From Intoshia linei (taxonomy: Eukaryota > Orthonectida > Rhopaluridae), in NCBI GenBank assembly GCA_001642005.1, contig LWCA01000298.1, forward strand, positions 1-33,533: 33,533 nt of DNA, in the 5' to 3' direction. Of the stretch, positions 1-11,375 are shown piece by piece. A program made the translations under genes and the position numbers. Under the pieces are notes generated by a model that made no database searches, had not been told where the DNA came from, and was given only the letters and a program-made list of their open reading frames with translations. Numbering within the stretch: the first letter of the stretch is position 1; each line of letters opens with the position of its first letter.

Positions 1-2049
1 ATAAAATTAGCATTATCATCGAATTTTTAGTGCTATAAAATGTCGACTCTAGTATACTACTTAATTAAAATATTCGTTATGTTATATGTACAATTATTAT
101 ATATTTGGTATTTACTTAATGCATTGTACTATGAGTGGTACTCATTGAGAAATATCAACATTAATTACTCATAGGGATAAAATTTTTGGGTAAGAAATTA
201 TTTAGTATAGTCAAATTTCCAATATTTTAAATTATTTTTCAAAAGAAAAAAAGAATTTAGGATTCCTCTTCCTAGTATTATAATTATTATTGTTAATAAT
301 GGAATGAGTAATCGTGAATAAAATAAATGGCGAATTAGATTGAATAATTATACTTTTTTATCCATATTTAAATTTGTAAAATACCTTTGTTCGTCCAATA
401 CGGAGTATTTAAATATACATGTAGTAGTATAAACCCAAATAATATTGCTAATAGAATCCCTGTATATCCCAATGTATGGATCAACATTCTAATCATAATA
501 AAATAAAAATAAAAACTTACGCTTAATGGGAAATCTCTATAAACAATTTGATATGTATGCACATTTTCCACGCGTAATCTATGACGTTAACATATTTTAT
601 TATGAAAATATTTACTTGTATTCATTCTGTCTAAAAATGTGATATTTCGTTAAAATGACATTTGAATTTTCATCGTCCCCTTCATTTTGTGTTCTGAATT
701 ATACATTGTCATATTCATATGTACTATAAAACCTCCACAATCGTTTCTCAAAAGACCCCGATTTTTGCAACTCATATACATGAATTTCTAACTCTAAAAA
801 ATGAATCATAGTATTTAGTTTTACCTGTAATCCAAACAAAATATTTGAATGGTTCAGCATAATGATTATGATAGACATAAAGATGTTTTCCGGTTGGATT
901 ATCCAATTCGAACAACTTAACTGGAAAGAATTAAAATTTTTATATTTAGTATTACTCATTTTTTTACTATCTTCGTTGAAAGCAGATTTGGAATAAGGGA
1001 ATGAATTATTCAACATAGAACCAAAAAATTGACATAGGACGCTAAAAATGATACATTAAAAAATGACGTACATACGTATCCATTGCAAAAATTATTGTAA
1101 ATGTTGTATTGTTGAAATTGCTAAATACCATACCACATATAACTGCTTCGTTGGAGAAATTATAAACCTAAATATAAAATGAAATTGAGAATTAAGGATG
1201 ATATAGTTATCATTTTAATTACTTTATCTATTATATATGTATATTTAGATGTATGTTTTTTGTTTTTAACAGGCTTTATATGAATTTCTTTGATCGTTTC
1301 TAAAATACTTGAATATTCATTTATTCTAAATCAAATACCTTCCTTATCAACATCGGTAATGGATAAAAGAGCATGAGCATTGTTTTCAAAATACGTATAA
1401 TCTTTATTCATTAATTTATCAAAAATCATCCATGTCACATAGTTGATGTTGATATTCTATATACTTTTTATTGAAAAAATATTAATATTAGTATTGATAG
1501 GTGAAATAATTTTAAAACTAAGTACACAGTAATTAAACTAAATTTTAACGCAAATATTACTTCTAACAATGGAGCTATGATATCACTATCAAAGTGGAGA
1601 TAGTCCAAATTTCCTCGATTTGAAATAATGAGCAGGTGATATCCATTTGGGTGTAAAAAAATATTTTTAATCAGAACAGAGAAATCAGTTGTATAATTTA
1701 TAACTTTGAATTTTTAAATTTTTTTAAAGTATATACTTGTCTGGGATGTTGGATTGGTTAAACGAAAACGAATGATTCTTTGATGGTTTATTATAATAAC
1801 AATGTGTCCTGAGGATACAGCCAAATTTGTAATTTCACCATCGGGTCTAAAATGGCATTTAAATATGTGTCAATATGGAGAATATACTTATATTTAATTT
1901 GTTTTCTTTTAAAAATTGGTTTTTCATCCTCTTTGGACACTTGAATACAAAACTAAGTTAAAAATTCAATAGTAAAAATTGGATAACAATAAATTCGAAA
2001 TTCCACTCAAAATACAAAAATTAAGTATTACATTGTTTTCTACATCCAT
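1..2049 (-). CDS. VPS18: VPS18 (HOPS/CORVET core subunit), N-terminal part, 3' end off the window
   Basis: VPS18 is a shared core subunit of the HOPS and CORVET tethering complexes on late endosomes and lysosomes. The minus strand gives about 14 short exons that join in frame: 2049-2032, 1952-1888, 1846-1737, 1703-1561, 1456-1339, 1299-1223, 1167-1076, 1041-968, 920-825, 788 (or 793)-733, 693-616, 578-521, 488-354, 128-61, and possibly 32-1. Family stretches I recognise include EDEKPIFKRK near the start, PDGEITNLAVSSG, NGYHLLIISNRG, and VENVHTYQIVYRDF followed by NIIWVYTTTCIFKYSV, in the order of the N-terminal beta-propeller. The first exon codes for only six residues. Introns are mostly 32-55 nt, with longer ones of 79, 104 and 225 nt. 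The clathrin-repeat and C-terminal RING parts would lie beyond position 1. The last two exons are the least certain. Identity is by remembered similarity. Confidence 0.85.
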
Positions 2050-2218
2050 TTAGGTAAATAAGGATTTATTGTAGTTACTAACGATTGAATGTTGTAAAAT
2101 TAAGTTTTCAATTTCAAAATGAGTCGTAATGTATACTTTAAGACGCATAAATTACGCTTGAGATATTTCCAGTGGCCTTTTTTAGGCGTCTGATTAGTAT
2201 GAACTTTATGCTATAAAA
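2050..2218. other. Region upstream of VPS18; no promoter motif recognised
   Basis: About 170 bases lie between the VPS18 start codon and the inverted-repeat end of the hAT remnant at 2219. The VPS18 promoter must be here or within the transposon, because KAP3 lies on the other side and reads away. I see no TATA-like or other motif that stands out from the AT-rich background. Confidence 0.3.
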
Positions 2219-2709
2219 CAGGGATTCCCAACCTGTAGATCGCGATCGACTGGTCATTCTTGGATGATTTTCTAGGCGATCGCCATAATTAAAAAATTCG
2301 AATTAATTTTAATAATACTCGTTTTAATGATTTCTACTCATTATTAATCAAAAAAATTAATTAATTGACAATTTATTTTTAATAATGTTTAACCAAAATA
2401 TCAGAATTATTTACTGTGGATAAGGAGAAATGGAATTAGAAATATTATCATTGAGAGCTAATATTTATTTAAGACCTCGAGCTTCAGAAGCTGATTTTTG
2501 GAAATACGAAAATTTAAAAAAATGTATTGAAATATGTGAATTCTTGTTTCGGTTCAACATATCTATATGAATCGGCTTTTTCCTATATGAACATAATCAA
2601 ATCCAAAAATAGATATGTTGACGGATTCACATATAACTGCTTCATTAAAGTTATCATTGACAAGCTATGCATCAGATTTTGGAAAAATAGCTAATGAAAT
2701 GCAATCTTA
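2219..2709 (+). mobile_element. Decayed hAT DNA transposon with transposase C-terminal remnant
   Basis: The left end, CAGGGATTCCCAACC at 2219, has the typical form of a hAT terminal inverted repeat and is followed by a GATCGCGATC-type palindromic stretch. From about 2550 to 2709 the plus strand encodes, across at least two frames, the hAT C-terminal dimerisation region: STYLYESAFSYMNIIKSK, then an NCF.K.I block, then a last piece ending DFGKIANEMQS and a stop. The family consensus is roughly a CES.FS..N.IKS.YR motif, an NCLR.A motif and a final DF.KLA segment. The frames are out of register, so the gene is dead. The right-hand inverted repeat was not found; the element is truncated or internally deleted. 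Confidence 0.7.
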
Positions 2710-3803
2710 GTCATGTAATTAATTATTTACAAATAATAATAATTTGTATTAACAAATAAATAATAGTACAATTAATATTTAATTTAATTAAATAATATGT
2801 AAATTAATGTATATATTATTGTTGTTATTAAAATTGTTACAATTATATGTATATTGTTAAAAAGTAGTTCATTATATGTAAAGTGGGTACTAGAACGTTA
2901 CTTACTTAATCCCTTCTTGCAATATTATTAAATTATATACAGTCAAACTTGCTACATTAAATTATAATATTTGGATTAGTTTTAAACGGCATTGATTAAA
3001 ATCAATTAAATGAAAATAATGGTCTTAAATGGTAAAATCACAATATTTATACAAAGTACAAAGAAGGTAAAATTTGTAGGGCTTAAACATACAATTTAAT
3101 GTATAACAGTTTAAACACCCTCACCTCAAATTTAGTAGTTTCATCTATATATATTTTTATAGGTTAGGTTCAAAACATACCCAGTTGTGAATTTTGAAAC
3201 TATATTTTAGCTTCGAACCGAATAGGTTTGTTTTGTATAGTTTGTTTACATTCATTCCTCCAAAAATATTCTACTACAGCTGCATCATTCAAATATTTTA
3301 AAATGTTATACAATTTTTCATAAATTTCTTTGATTATATAATCTTAATTAATTTAATATAATCTGAAATACTTATCTGCAATATCAACGTTTAATTTGTA
3401 GTTGGAATGTTATGATTTTATTGAATCTATTAACATTATTTATTGTAAATTACTGTAAATATCATTTAATCATATCGTAATATTTAATGTAAATTAATAT
3501 AACATTAGGAAACAAAAAATAATGTCAATTGTAGAACTTTACCAATAAACTAGAAATGTTAATTACAATTATTTTTCTAAAAATATATATTATATGTGAG
3601 GTTGTAAAGGTATTTTTCGTATTTAAAATTTTAATAAATATTATTTATATATTTTTCTGCAAATAATGGCATGAACCTTAGTAAACTACTATTATTTCTC
3701 ACTGTATATATAATAATTAAATGTTTGTTGATTCTAGCAATGAATAGAAATAGTTCAGTTTTTAATAACATTAAATTTCCATAATTACTGATAAACACCA
3801 TTA
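2710..3803. other. AT-rich intergenic region upstream of KAP3
   Basis: This stretch between the hAT remnant and the KAP3 start has no convincing reading frame and no repeat that I could match elsewhere in the window. It is the likely upstream region of KAP3, but no promoter element is recognisable against the AT background. Confidence 0.4.
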
Positions 3804-6581
3804 ATGGACAATGTCGATGTTAACTTAGTTAAAAGGTAATGAATACATAATTTAAAAAAATATATTTTAGAAAAATTATTCAAGGAAACGTCGATGTTCA
3901 TCCCATAAAAGTAGCTTTAATTGTTCACTATAGAGTAGAAGCAGTAATTTTCGACATTGAAGATAATCCAGTATTGGGTGAAACTCGGGACCTTGAACAA
4001 ATGTTATTTTAAAAATACCTTAATAAAGTATAATTAGTATTTATCTGGAAAAATTTTCAAAAAATACAAATATATCATATGCAGCTGCGTCCATCATTGA
4101 TGCATGTCATTTGATTGATGCTGCCAAGATTGGACACGTAGAACAATTACTATACTACTTACAAAATCGATTAGCAAGTATAGGAGAAAATATAGGTATT
4201 TTGGTTTATATTTTATTCTACATTATCCAGACAATTTATCTGAAAGTGCAAATAAAAAAACTCTAAAAAAAATAAAAATGAACGATTTTGGTAATTCAAT
4301 TGAAACAGCACACCTCGACAATATTGAGACTTACGTCGAAATGCTCTATGAAGGAATAAAGGATAAAATTAAAGGAACCTCATTTATATTGCAATTGGCT
4401 AGAAATCCAGATAACCTCGAAGAGATAATGAAAAATGGTAACGTTCAAACATTAAACTCGTTTAAATTACAATGTTTATGTTCTGTAGAGAGGCTTATTG
4501 GAGCTTTGGTAAGAGTAATGAAAGAGAATTGGAAAAAATCTTTGGACTTGGCCATCAATGCAAGTTACACCTTTTTTTGTTTTTCTACGTTTAGTGACTT
4601 TCATCCAATTATAAAACATTTCAAGGTAAGATTTATTTTAATTAATTATATAGATTTAGATTGGATCATTATGTTTAAACGTAATTGAGTCTGTTTTACC
4701 TGAATACGAAAAACTTTTACACGAATTCTTGACTACTAAATGTATTTTTAAAATATATTTATATAAAAAATAGACTCAAAAAAGTCCAGCTTATCAAAGA
4801 AAGGCATTGATAAACGCAACGAATTAAAAGTTAAATATGACAATTTATTTAGAGGTGATACAATTTGTATAACTCTACTGCAACTATTTAGTCCTGTTTT
4901 ATTTGACGATAAATTTGGCAGAAGACAAGATAATAGAACAAAAAATGGTGAAAAAATCAATCATAGAAGTGTTAATAAGATCATTGATTAACACCAATAC
5001 GGAACTACTAATATTGATAGTGTCATTTTTAAAAAAGTTGAGTATTTATGTGGAAAATAAAAATGAAATGGTATGTATATTTGTGTATTTTCAAAATATT
5101 ATTTAATAGAAACGATTAAACATCGTACAAAAACTTTTACCTGTTTTTCTTTTCAATAACGAAGATTTACAAGAAATATTATTATGTTTGGTGTTTAATT
5201 TATCATTCGACAAAGATCTGAGAAGGTAAATAATAGTGATTACTATATAATATATGCAGATGTATGAAAAAATATGGATATTTTCGAACTATTTCACAAA
5301 ATATAAGTTAGTAATATGAAATCAAAATTAAATTAAAATAGAACACGAAAATCTTGGACCAATAACAATTTATATATTGTACCACTTTAGTATGGACGAT
5401 GAAAATAAAAATCTATTTACTGAACCACATTTAATTTCATTTGTAATTTACCATTTTCTATAAATGATTTAATCCAATTTAGATGATGCAAAAATTATTA
5501 ATGAAAGCGCAACAACCAAATATAGTTATTTTGGCATTAGCTATCAATGTGACCCAATCTGAAAAATGTTCAAAAGTAATCTGTAAAGGGTTTGGGTTAA
5601 AATTGTTAATAAGAAGAGCATTTAAATCTGAAAATACTCTTTTATTGAAAATGATAAGGAACATATCCAACCACAAAGATTTGAAATCACAATTTTTAGT
5701 AAAAATAAAAATCAAATTGACAAATTAAAAATTTAGGATTATATTGAAGACATTGTGGATTTTATTATGAAACGTGATGTTTCCGAAGATTTTTTAATAG
5801 AATGTGTGGGTATTATGGCAAATTTGAATCTACCTGATATTGACTATCGCCTAATAGTGGAGGAGTATAATATGATCGATTGGATCCAAAAACACCTGAT
5901 ACCAGGTAAAACTTTTTTATCATTCTTTTTATAATTTAGATGCTTACCCGGACGACTTTTTGTTGGAAGTGATTATTTTAATAGGAACAGTATGCAATGA
6001 TGATCCTTGCGCAGTGTTAATTTCGGAAGGCAAAATTGTGCAACATTTAATTCAACTTTTGCATGGTAACTTTTTTAATTAAATCAGTTACTTTCCCAGC
6101 ACGACAGGATGATGATGAAATTGTTTGTCAAATAGTTTACGTTTTGCACCAACTTATATACCACAAATCTACACGAAACGAAATAATTAAAAATACAGGT
6201 ATTTGTAATATAAGAATAATTTAATAAAAAGATGCCCCAATATATCTATTGGATCTGATGAATGACAAAAACGTTAAAATACGAAATTTGTGTAGCTCCA
6301 CTCTTGCTATCATTGCGGTGAGTTTTTATTTAATTAATATTATTATAAACAGCAACACGACAATACATGGACATCGAGAATTTGTATGGAAAGATTCAGA
6401 TGGCACAATTCCCAATGGTTGTCGATGATGGAAAACGATTCACAAAACAGTATATATGAAAGTAATTTGATGACAGAAATGCCGTGCGATCCAACCCAAT
6501 ATCATCAAATGCGTACATCTATTAATATTTCAATTACAACAAAGTTTAGATTACGATACTGAAAACGATCCATTTTTATAA
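3804..6581 (+). CDS. KIFAP3: Kinesin-associated protein 3 (KAP3), complete, 18 exons
   Basis: KAP3 is the armadillo-repeat non-motor subunit of heterotrimeric kinesin-2 and links the motor to cargo in anterograde intraflagellar transport. Exons: 3804-3835, 3871-4002, 4038-4195, 4231-4437, 4489-4625, 4660-4741, 4774-4854, 4892-5070, 5110-5225, 5260-5306, 5342-5442, 5483-5698, 5737-5905, 5940-6065, 6100-6198, 6232-6317, 6353-6512, 6550-6581. They sum to 2160 nt, an intact 719-codon frame. Hallmarks are GNVDVHPIKVALIVHY, VEQLLYYLQNRLAS, LQLARNPDNLEE, SFLKKLSIYVENKNEM, IRNISNH, MANLNLPDIDY and FRWHNSQWLSMME. All 17 introns are 32-51 nt, most within 33-40. Human KAP3 is about 790 residues; here the glycine/tyrosine-rich tail after the WHNSQWL motif is replaced by about 50 residues ending DTENDPFL. 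The match is strong throughout; the last intron is the least certain. Confidence 0.95.
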
Positions 6582-6684
6582 ATTAAATGTTATAAATAAG
6601 ATTCAAATGTACGAAAAATGTCATTTATTATGATTTTAAACAGTAGAGATGAACGATGAAGTGTAAATAGAAATACATTGAAAC

Positions 6685-6690
6685 AATAAA
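6685..6690 (+). terminator. Probable KAP3 polyadenylation signal
   Basis: An AATAAA hexamer lies about 100 nt after the KAP3 stop codon. It is the first canonical hexamer downstream. In AT-rich DNA such a hexamer is weak evidence alone; position supports it. Confidence 0.45.
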
Positions 6691-6774
6691 TATTTACTTT
6701 ATGCATTATTTTGCATATTATTGTAATACTTCAAAATATATTTTGATTTGGTGGCATATATATGCCAAGCTAAT

Positions 6775-8974
6775 TTAGCATGCATAATGTTCCAATGCGA
6801 ATTCTATTAATAATTTAGTAATGAAATAAAAATAAAATACGTTAAATGTTCTATTTACATTGACATTCTCCAAATGCTTCAAATAAGGTGTGAATCCGGT
6901 ACTTGGCTAAAACAAAGTAAAAATGTGTAAAAACATAAATTACATGACTAGGAACGAGATTATTTGGATAAGCCATTTGGGAAGGATTTTTCAATGATTG
7001 GATATAATTAAAAATAAGCATTTCCTTTGATTTATCATTTATTGGAGTAGGTCTACCCCGCAGCGTTCCAAGCATATTTAACATTTCAAGAGAACCAATA
7101 TTGGTAATATTTGATAGTTCATTACTTCCGGAAGAACCGCTATTTACATTTGGTTGTAAATTTTTGGGCATAAACGGATTGTATGCATTCGGTTTTTTGG
7201 TAGAATCAATGTTGGGTGGGATACTTGTTGGACGTATAGTGGGAAAATAATTGGGCTGACCGGGGAATAAATTTTTTGGTAGAGTAGACTGAAAATTTTG
7301 ATCTTTAATACTTTCAAATTTCTTAACATTTGATGCATTTTGAGATAGAAAAATATTTCGATTGAAATAATTATTTTTATATGCATCCAACTCATTTAAT
7401 CTTGGGTTATTATACATTTGTTCCAAATTGCTTGGATTAAATAGAGGGTTGTTAATATTTTGGTGAGGTGGATTAAATCTACTCAAATCCGTCAATGGTA
7501 AATTAACATTTGAGGAAAATTGGTTACCCAAACCCACAGGCAATTCGTTTGATTTCATATACTGTAACAAGTTATTGTTAGGAAATCGGGGATTTGATGA
7601 TAAAAAACTCTTTTGCATAAAGTAATTACCGTAATCTTGAAATAATTTCGTACCATAATTTGGCACAAAGGAATTATTATCGGTCTTATTTAAACTGTTG
7701 AGATATGCTAATTGGTGGTTGAGGTTGTTAATGTGAGTTCGACTCACGTCCAATTTTGAATTGGAATGGGCAAAAATATTGTTCAAATGTGTTGATGGTG
7801 GATTCTGGGTTTCAATGTGGTTTGCAATATTCAATGGAGCTATTCTAGAACTCGGCTTATTTATATCAATATTGTGCATTTTAGATTTTATTTTGGAATC
7901 TACAAAAGACTGTGATAAAGAATTTAGATAGTTCTGCATGGATGGATTGAAATTACTTTCTGTCGGAAATGACGTAACAATATTCAAATTTTTATCTGGC
8001 TTTGGAACACACCTTTGAACATTTTTAATTTTCCCCATCTTGACATGCTCCTTTCGACCTGCGGACAAAACTGGTGTAACCATTGCTACGCTATCAGGTA
8101 ATACTACTTTTGGTGTACTGAAATCGAGGGACGTGACTTCTGCGTTAGATGTTGAATTTGAAATAAGAGAAACTTTCGGAAATGAATTCAGTGTGAATGC
8201 ATGCTTTTCTGATTGAATTTCTTCGTCTATTTCATTTTGTTTACAATGCTTTAATGAATAAAGAGAACTGTAAGATTCAATTATGTACCCATCAATATTT
8301 ACTATTTCAAAATCTGGTTTACTTATTGACTCTTGTGTAGATTCAACATCATCGTTGATTGTAGGCGATTCAATTTTCTTTGATACAGCCTTTGGCTCAC
8401 TTTTTACTAAAATTTCATCTTCGATTTTATGGGTATTTTCAGAGTTATCGTCATTTTTAAATGTATCACACACAATTTCATCTTCTTTTTTAAACTGGAA
8501 GTGACTGCCGAATTCATCTGAAACGTCTTCAGGTGTATCTATACGTTCGTTTTCTTGCATGGGTTCTGTTTCGGCTTTGATCAATTTTTGTTTTGTAGCA
8601 AACTCTTCATTATTTAATTCGTCTATGTTTTTAGCACTATTTTTTCTTTTTCTCTTCATTTCTACATCTTTACATTTATATTCAATAGTATCTACTGGAT
8701 TATCCTCATTTTTAGAAATGTTCTTGATATTAACAAAATTGCTTAAAGTATTAAGCGTATCCAAATCAACAGAATCAACTACATTTAACGATTTGTTACA
8801 ATTATCATTTGGTGTGCAAGTTGTATCAATTGTTGTGTAGTTTGTATTTATCCCTGGAATATTTTCATTTGAAATATATTCATTTGATATTTTAAAATTT
8901 TCATCAGGTACTTCAGTCTTTTTTGAAGCTAACGAGACATTTTTATCCAAATTATTTACTGTATCTTTATCCAT
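6775..8974 (-). CDS. Asn/Ser-rich, probably disordered protein of unknown function
   Basis: One long exon opens at the ATG at 8974 and stays open for about 2 kb, far beyond chance in DNA this AT-rich, so the gene is real. I do not recognise the protein. The first 200 residues are acidic and rich in Lys, Asp and Glu, with a basic patch MKRKRKNSAKN that resembles a nuclear localisation signal. The rest is rich in Asn, Ser, Pro, Leu and Phe, with repeated NPxFN/NN patterns typical of disordered regulatory proteins. Near residue 220, IVNIDGYIIESY loosely recalls the VIEGFVIQE motif of polyhomeotic proteins, but no zinc finger or SAM domain is visible. Near the 3' end a 37-nt GT-AG intron (6911-6947) probably switches frame, ending at 6775; without splicing the frame ends at 6851. 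It is convergent with KAP3. Confidence 0.75.
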
Positions 8975-8999
8975 GGATAATAACAGATTTATTGATTAA

Positions 9000-9367
9000 G
9001 TTTACACGATATAGATGTTTTTTAAATCAAAAAATTTTAAAATAGAAACAAAACGACATATAAAATAACTATTTACAAACCACGTTTTAATTATTTGAAA
9101 AAACTAAGTAAATACAATGGTAATAAAGTAAATAGAGAATGTTTATCTGTAAAGGTTGTAATTTATTGTAAAAAAAACTAAATTTTTCAATATTAATTAA
9201 CGATAATTATAATTGAAGTAAATAATCTTTTCAACTTATTTGATGCCTTCCTCTATAATTATCATATTTTAGTAATTTTGTAAATGTTATGAAGGTTCGT
9301 GCCTTTATGAAAATATTAAATTTCACAATTTAAATAACTCATAACGAAATTTTTCATTTAATTGTAC
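9000..9367. other. Intergenic, upstream of the Asn/Ser-rich gene
   Basis: AT-rich, stop-dense DNA in all frames. It is the presumed promoter side of the gene starting at 8974. No recognisable regulatory element. Confidence 0.35.
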
Positions 9368-9375
9368 TCTTTTTG

Positions 9376-9639
9376 CAGAACCGAACCTACCAAGCTCATG
9401 GCCCCAAAAATGAAAATGGGCCCTAAAAAAATTTGCAAACGATTTTTAGTTTCATATAACCCTAGCCACTTATCCAAAGTTCTTGACTTGATATTCTAAA
9501 TTTAACACAGAAAATAGTTATCATATTCAAGAGCATAATTTTTTAATGCCTAATTTGGAAAAAATAAGCCTCTATTTCAAAATTTTCCCCGATACCCTCC
9601 ATTTACAGTAGGTTTCGGTTATGGTAGGGTTGGGCACTG
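9376..9639. mobile_element. hAT-type MITE, about 264 bp, with degenerate 8-bp duplication
   Basis: The left end CAGAACCGAACCTACCA at 9376 and the reverse complement of the right end, CAGTGCCCAACCCTACCA (ending 9639), agree at most positions. The flanking octamers, tctttttg at 9368-9375 and ccttttcg at 9640-9647, match at six of eight bases, as expected of an old hAT target-site duplication. The interior (9488-9575) is shared with two other places in the window (see the dispersed repeat entries). It contains no coding sequence. Confidence 0.6.
9488..9575 (+). repeat. Dispersed repeat B, copy 1
   Basis: An internal block that begins near TCTAAATTTAACACAG and ends near AAAATAAGCCTC recurs, diverged but collinear, at 14545-14628 and 28358-28413. 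Shared landmarks are AGTTAT.ATATT.AAGA.TATAATTTTTTAA and a following TTTGGAAAAA. This copy sits inside the MITE at 9376-9639, so the other two are probably pieces of the same family. Confidence 0.6.
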
Positions 9640-9649
9640 CCTTTTCGCT

Positions 9650-11370
9650 ACAAACTCTGATGAATAGACAAATATACAGTGGTAACTCTCAAAATTGTCC
9701 AACTCTAGGAGTAGAAAACAATATGCAAAACGATGCCGTCATAAATAATATACAGTTTTTATAATTGTGATCGTAAAAACCAAGTCAACATTCATTAGCA
9801 ATAGAAAAATAGTATCTAAAACTCCGAAGGTGATGAGAAATCAGGTGAAATCGACGAAGAGGACGAAAAATTGAAAATGAATAAAAAGTGCATTCTTTGT
9901 TTGTTGTTGAAATGTGCTCGGAACTGTCGTAAGTGAAAACCTGTTTTAAATGAAACATCTCGCTTTCACCAAAGTATAATGATGGTTTTACGGTGAGCGG
10001 ATATCAGTTTGATTTCTTCTAGTGCACTGTGGTGTAACATAAACGCTTCTGTTATGAAACCTAAAAAATCAATCGAAAAGAAAACATACGATTAAATCGA
10101 CAATTAATCAGCTGGCTGGTTTTGATAATTTGACAATTGACAATCAAGACTATGGATCTAAATTGTCAATTTAAATTTCTTTTGTGATACCCAAGGTACA
10201 ATCAGTGCCAGATCTAGGATTTTCAGTCAGGGGGCAAAATAATTATTAGGCGGCCAAACTCATATAATGTACAGTCTCCAATTTTGGAATGTGCGGCCCG
10301 CGTTGTGATATACATTTTTATTTTTATAACAATGTTTTACACATATTTCTTTTTTTTCAGTTTTTTCATATATTTTTCATGATTCATTTATGGATGATTA
10401 CAACTTTAACATTATTTGTACACTTACAATTATAATAATGTATTTCATTATTATTGTTTCTGATTTTATTTTATTAAATATTAAAACTGTTAGTTTTAAC
10501 ATGTTTTGAGTAAAGATTTTTTTGTGTGTACCGCGTAATAATTTTATTTTCTAATAAACAATGAAATCACTATGATTTGTACGCTGTGATAAATTTTAAA
10601 AGTCATCTATCATAAATTTTATGTTCATTCAACATTGTTCAATACATTGGATAAAAAATAACAATTCTGGGTATTTTTTGTTATATCATTATGTTATTGT
10701 ATTTTAAACTAATTAGTCATCAAATTTGATGATTAAGTAAAACTTAAAATTAAATTATATTTTGAAAATTAATTGATGACATCAATGAAACCGTGGTCTG
10801 TTGATTACTATAAAGTATTCCATAAATTATTCATTTGAGTACAAAATTGATTACTTACTTAAAATTATGCAATAGACGTGATAAAATGATGTGGTTATAT
10901 TAAATTTGACTAATTTGAAATGCATTCATTAGAACGTCATAAATTAATACTCTATCTTTTATCATAATACACTGTAATTTACAAATACATATGGATTTAA
11001 ATTTTTAAAATAAATCAATTGAACAAAATGAACTCAAGTTAGAGGAAATTAATGATTTTGACCACCTGCTAGATTCTGATGAGTAACCTGAAGAAGATCC
11101 GGTATTTAAGTTTTTAAATAATGCGTCCTCGTTTCATCAGTGTACAAACTTTTAAAAAATTGAAATAACATCTTCTATGAAGAAGAGGCTCTAAACCGAA
11201 AATTGATGACATGGGAGCTTTCATTATATACCTATTTTGGCTCAAAACCGGTAAAAATTAAATGGGTTCTTAAAGGATAAATGAAATGTTAATACAAAAA
11301 TGGTGGGATAAAAGAAGGCGACCCACTATTTTATCTGGAAGATATTCATATATAGGGGTTGTAGTGGACA
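9650..11370. other. Gene-free region with degraded repeat traces
   Basis: No open frame of useful length. At 10225-10330 there is a GC-richer patch with AGGCGGCC and TGCGGCCCGC, a sequence style found near the ends of hAT elements; TGCGGCCCGC recurs near 32736. Between about 11030 and 11340 short coding-like bits occur (for example LLDSDE) with many stops, suggesting a very old transposase remnant that I cannot identify. The remainder is AT-rich sequence without visible structure. Confidence 0.4.
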
Positions 11371-11375
11371 ATACT

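Noticed and set aside
5479-5715. A minus-strand frame of 78 residues.
   Set aside because: It is antisense to KAP3 exon 12, whose armadillo-repeat sequence is conserved.
8283-8840. Plus-strand frames of 73 and 93 residues.
   Set aside because: They lie antisense to the long Asn/Ser-rich exon and are its shadows.
6775-8974. Naming the Asn/Ser-rich protein a polyhomeotic homologue.
   Set aside because: Only one short motif is similar, and the FCS zinc finger and SAM domain that define the family are absent.
11030-11340. A piggyBac-like transposase remnant.
   Set aside because: Only a few acidic residues and scattered Trp/Lys positions suggested it; there are stops in every frame and no DDD motif, so the family cannot be named.
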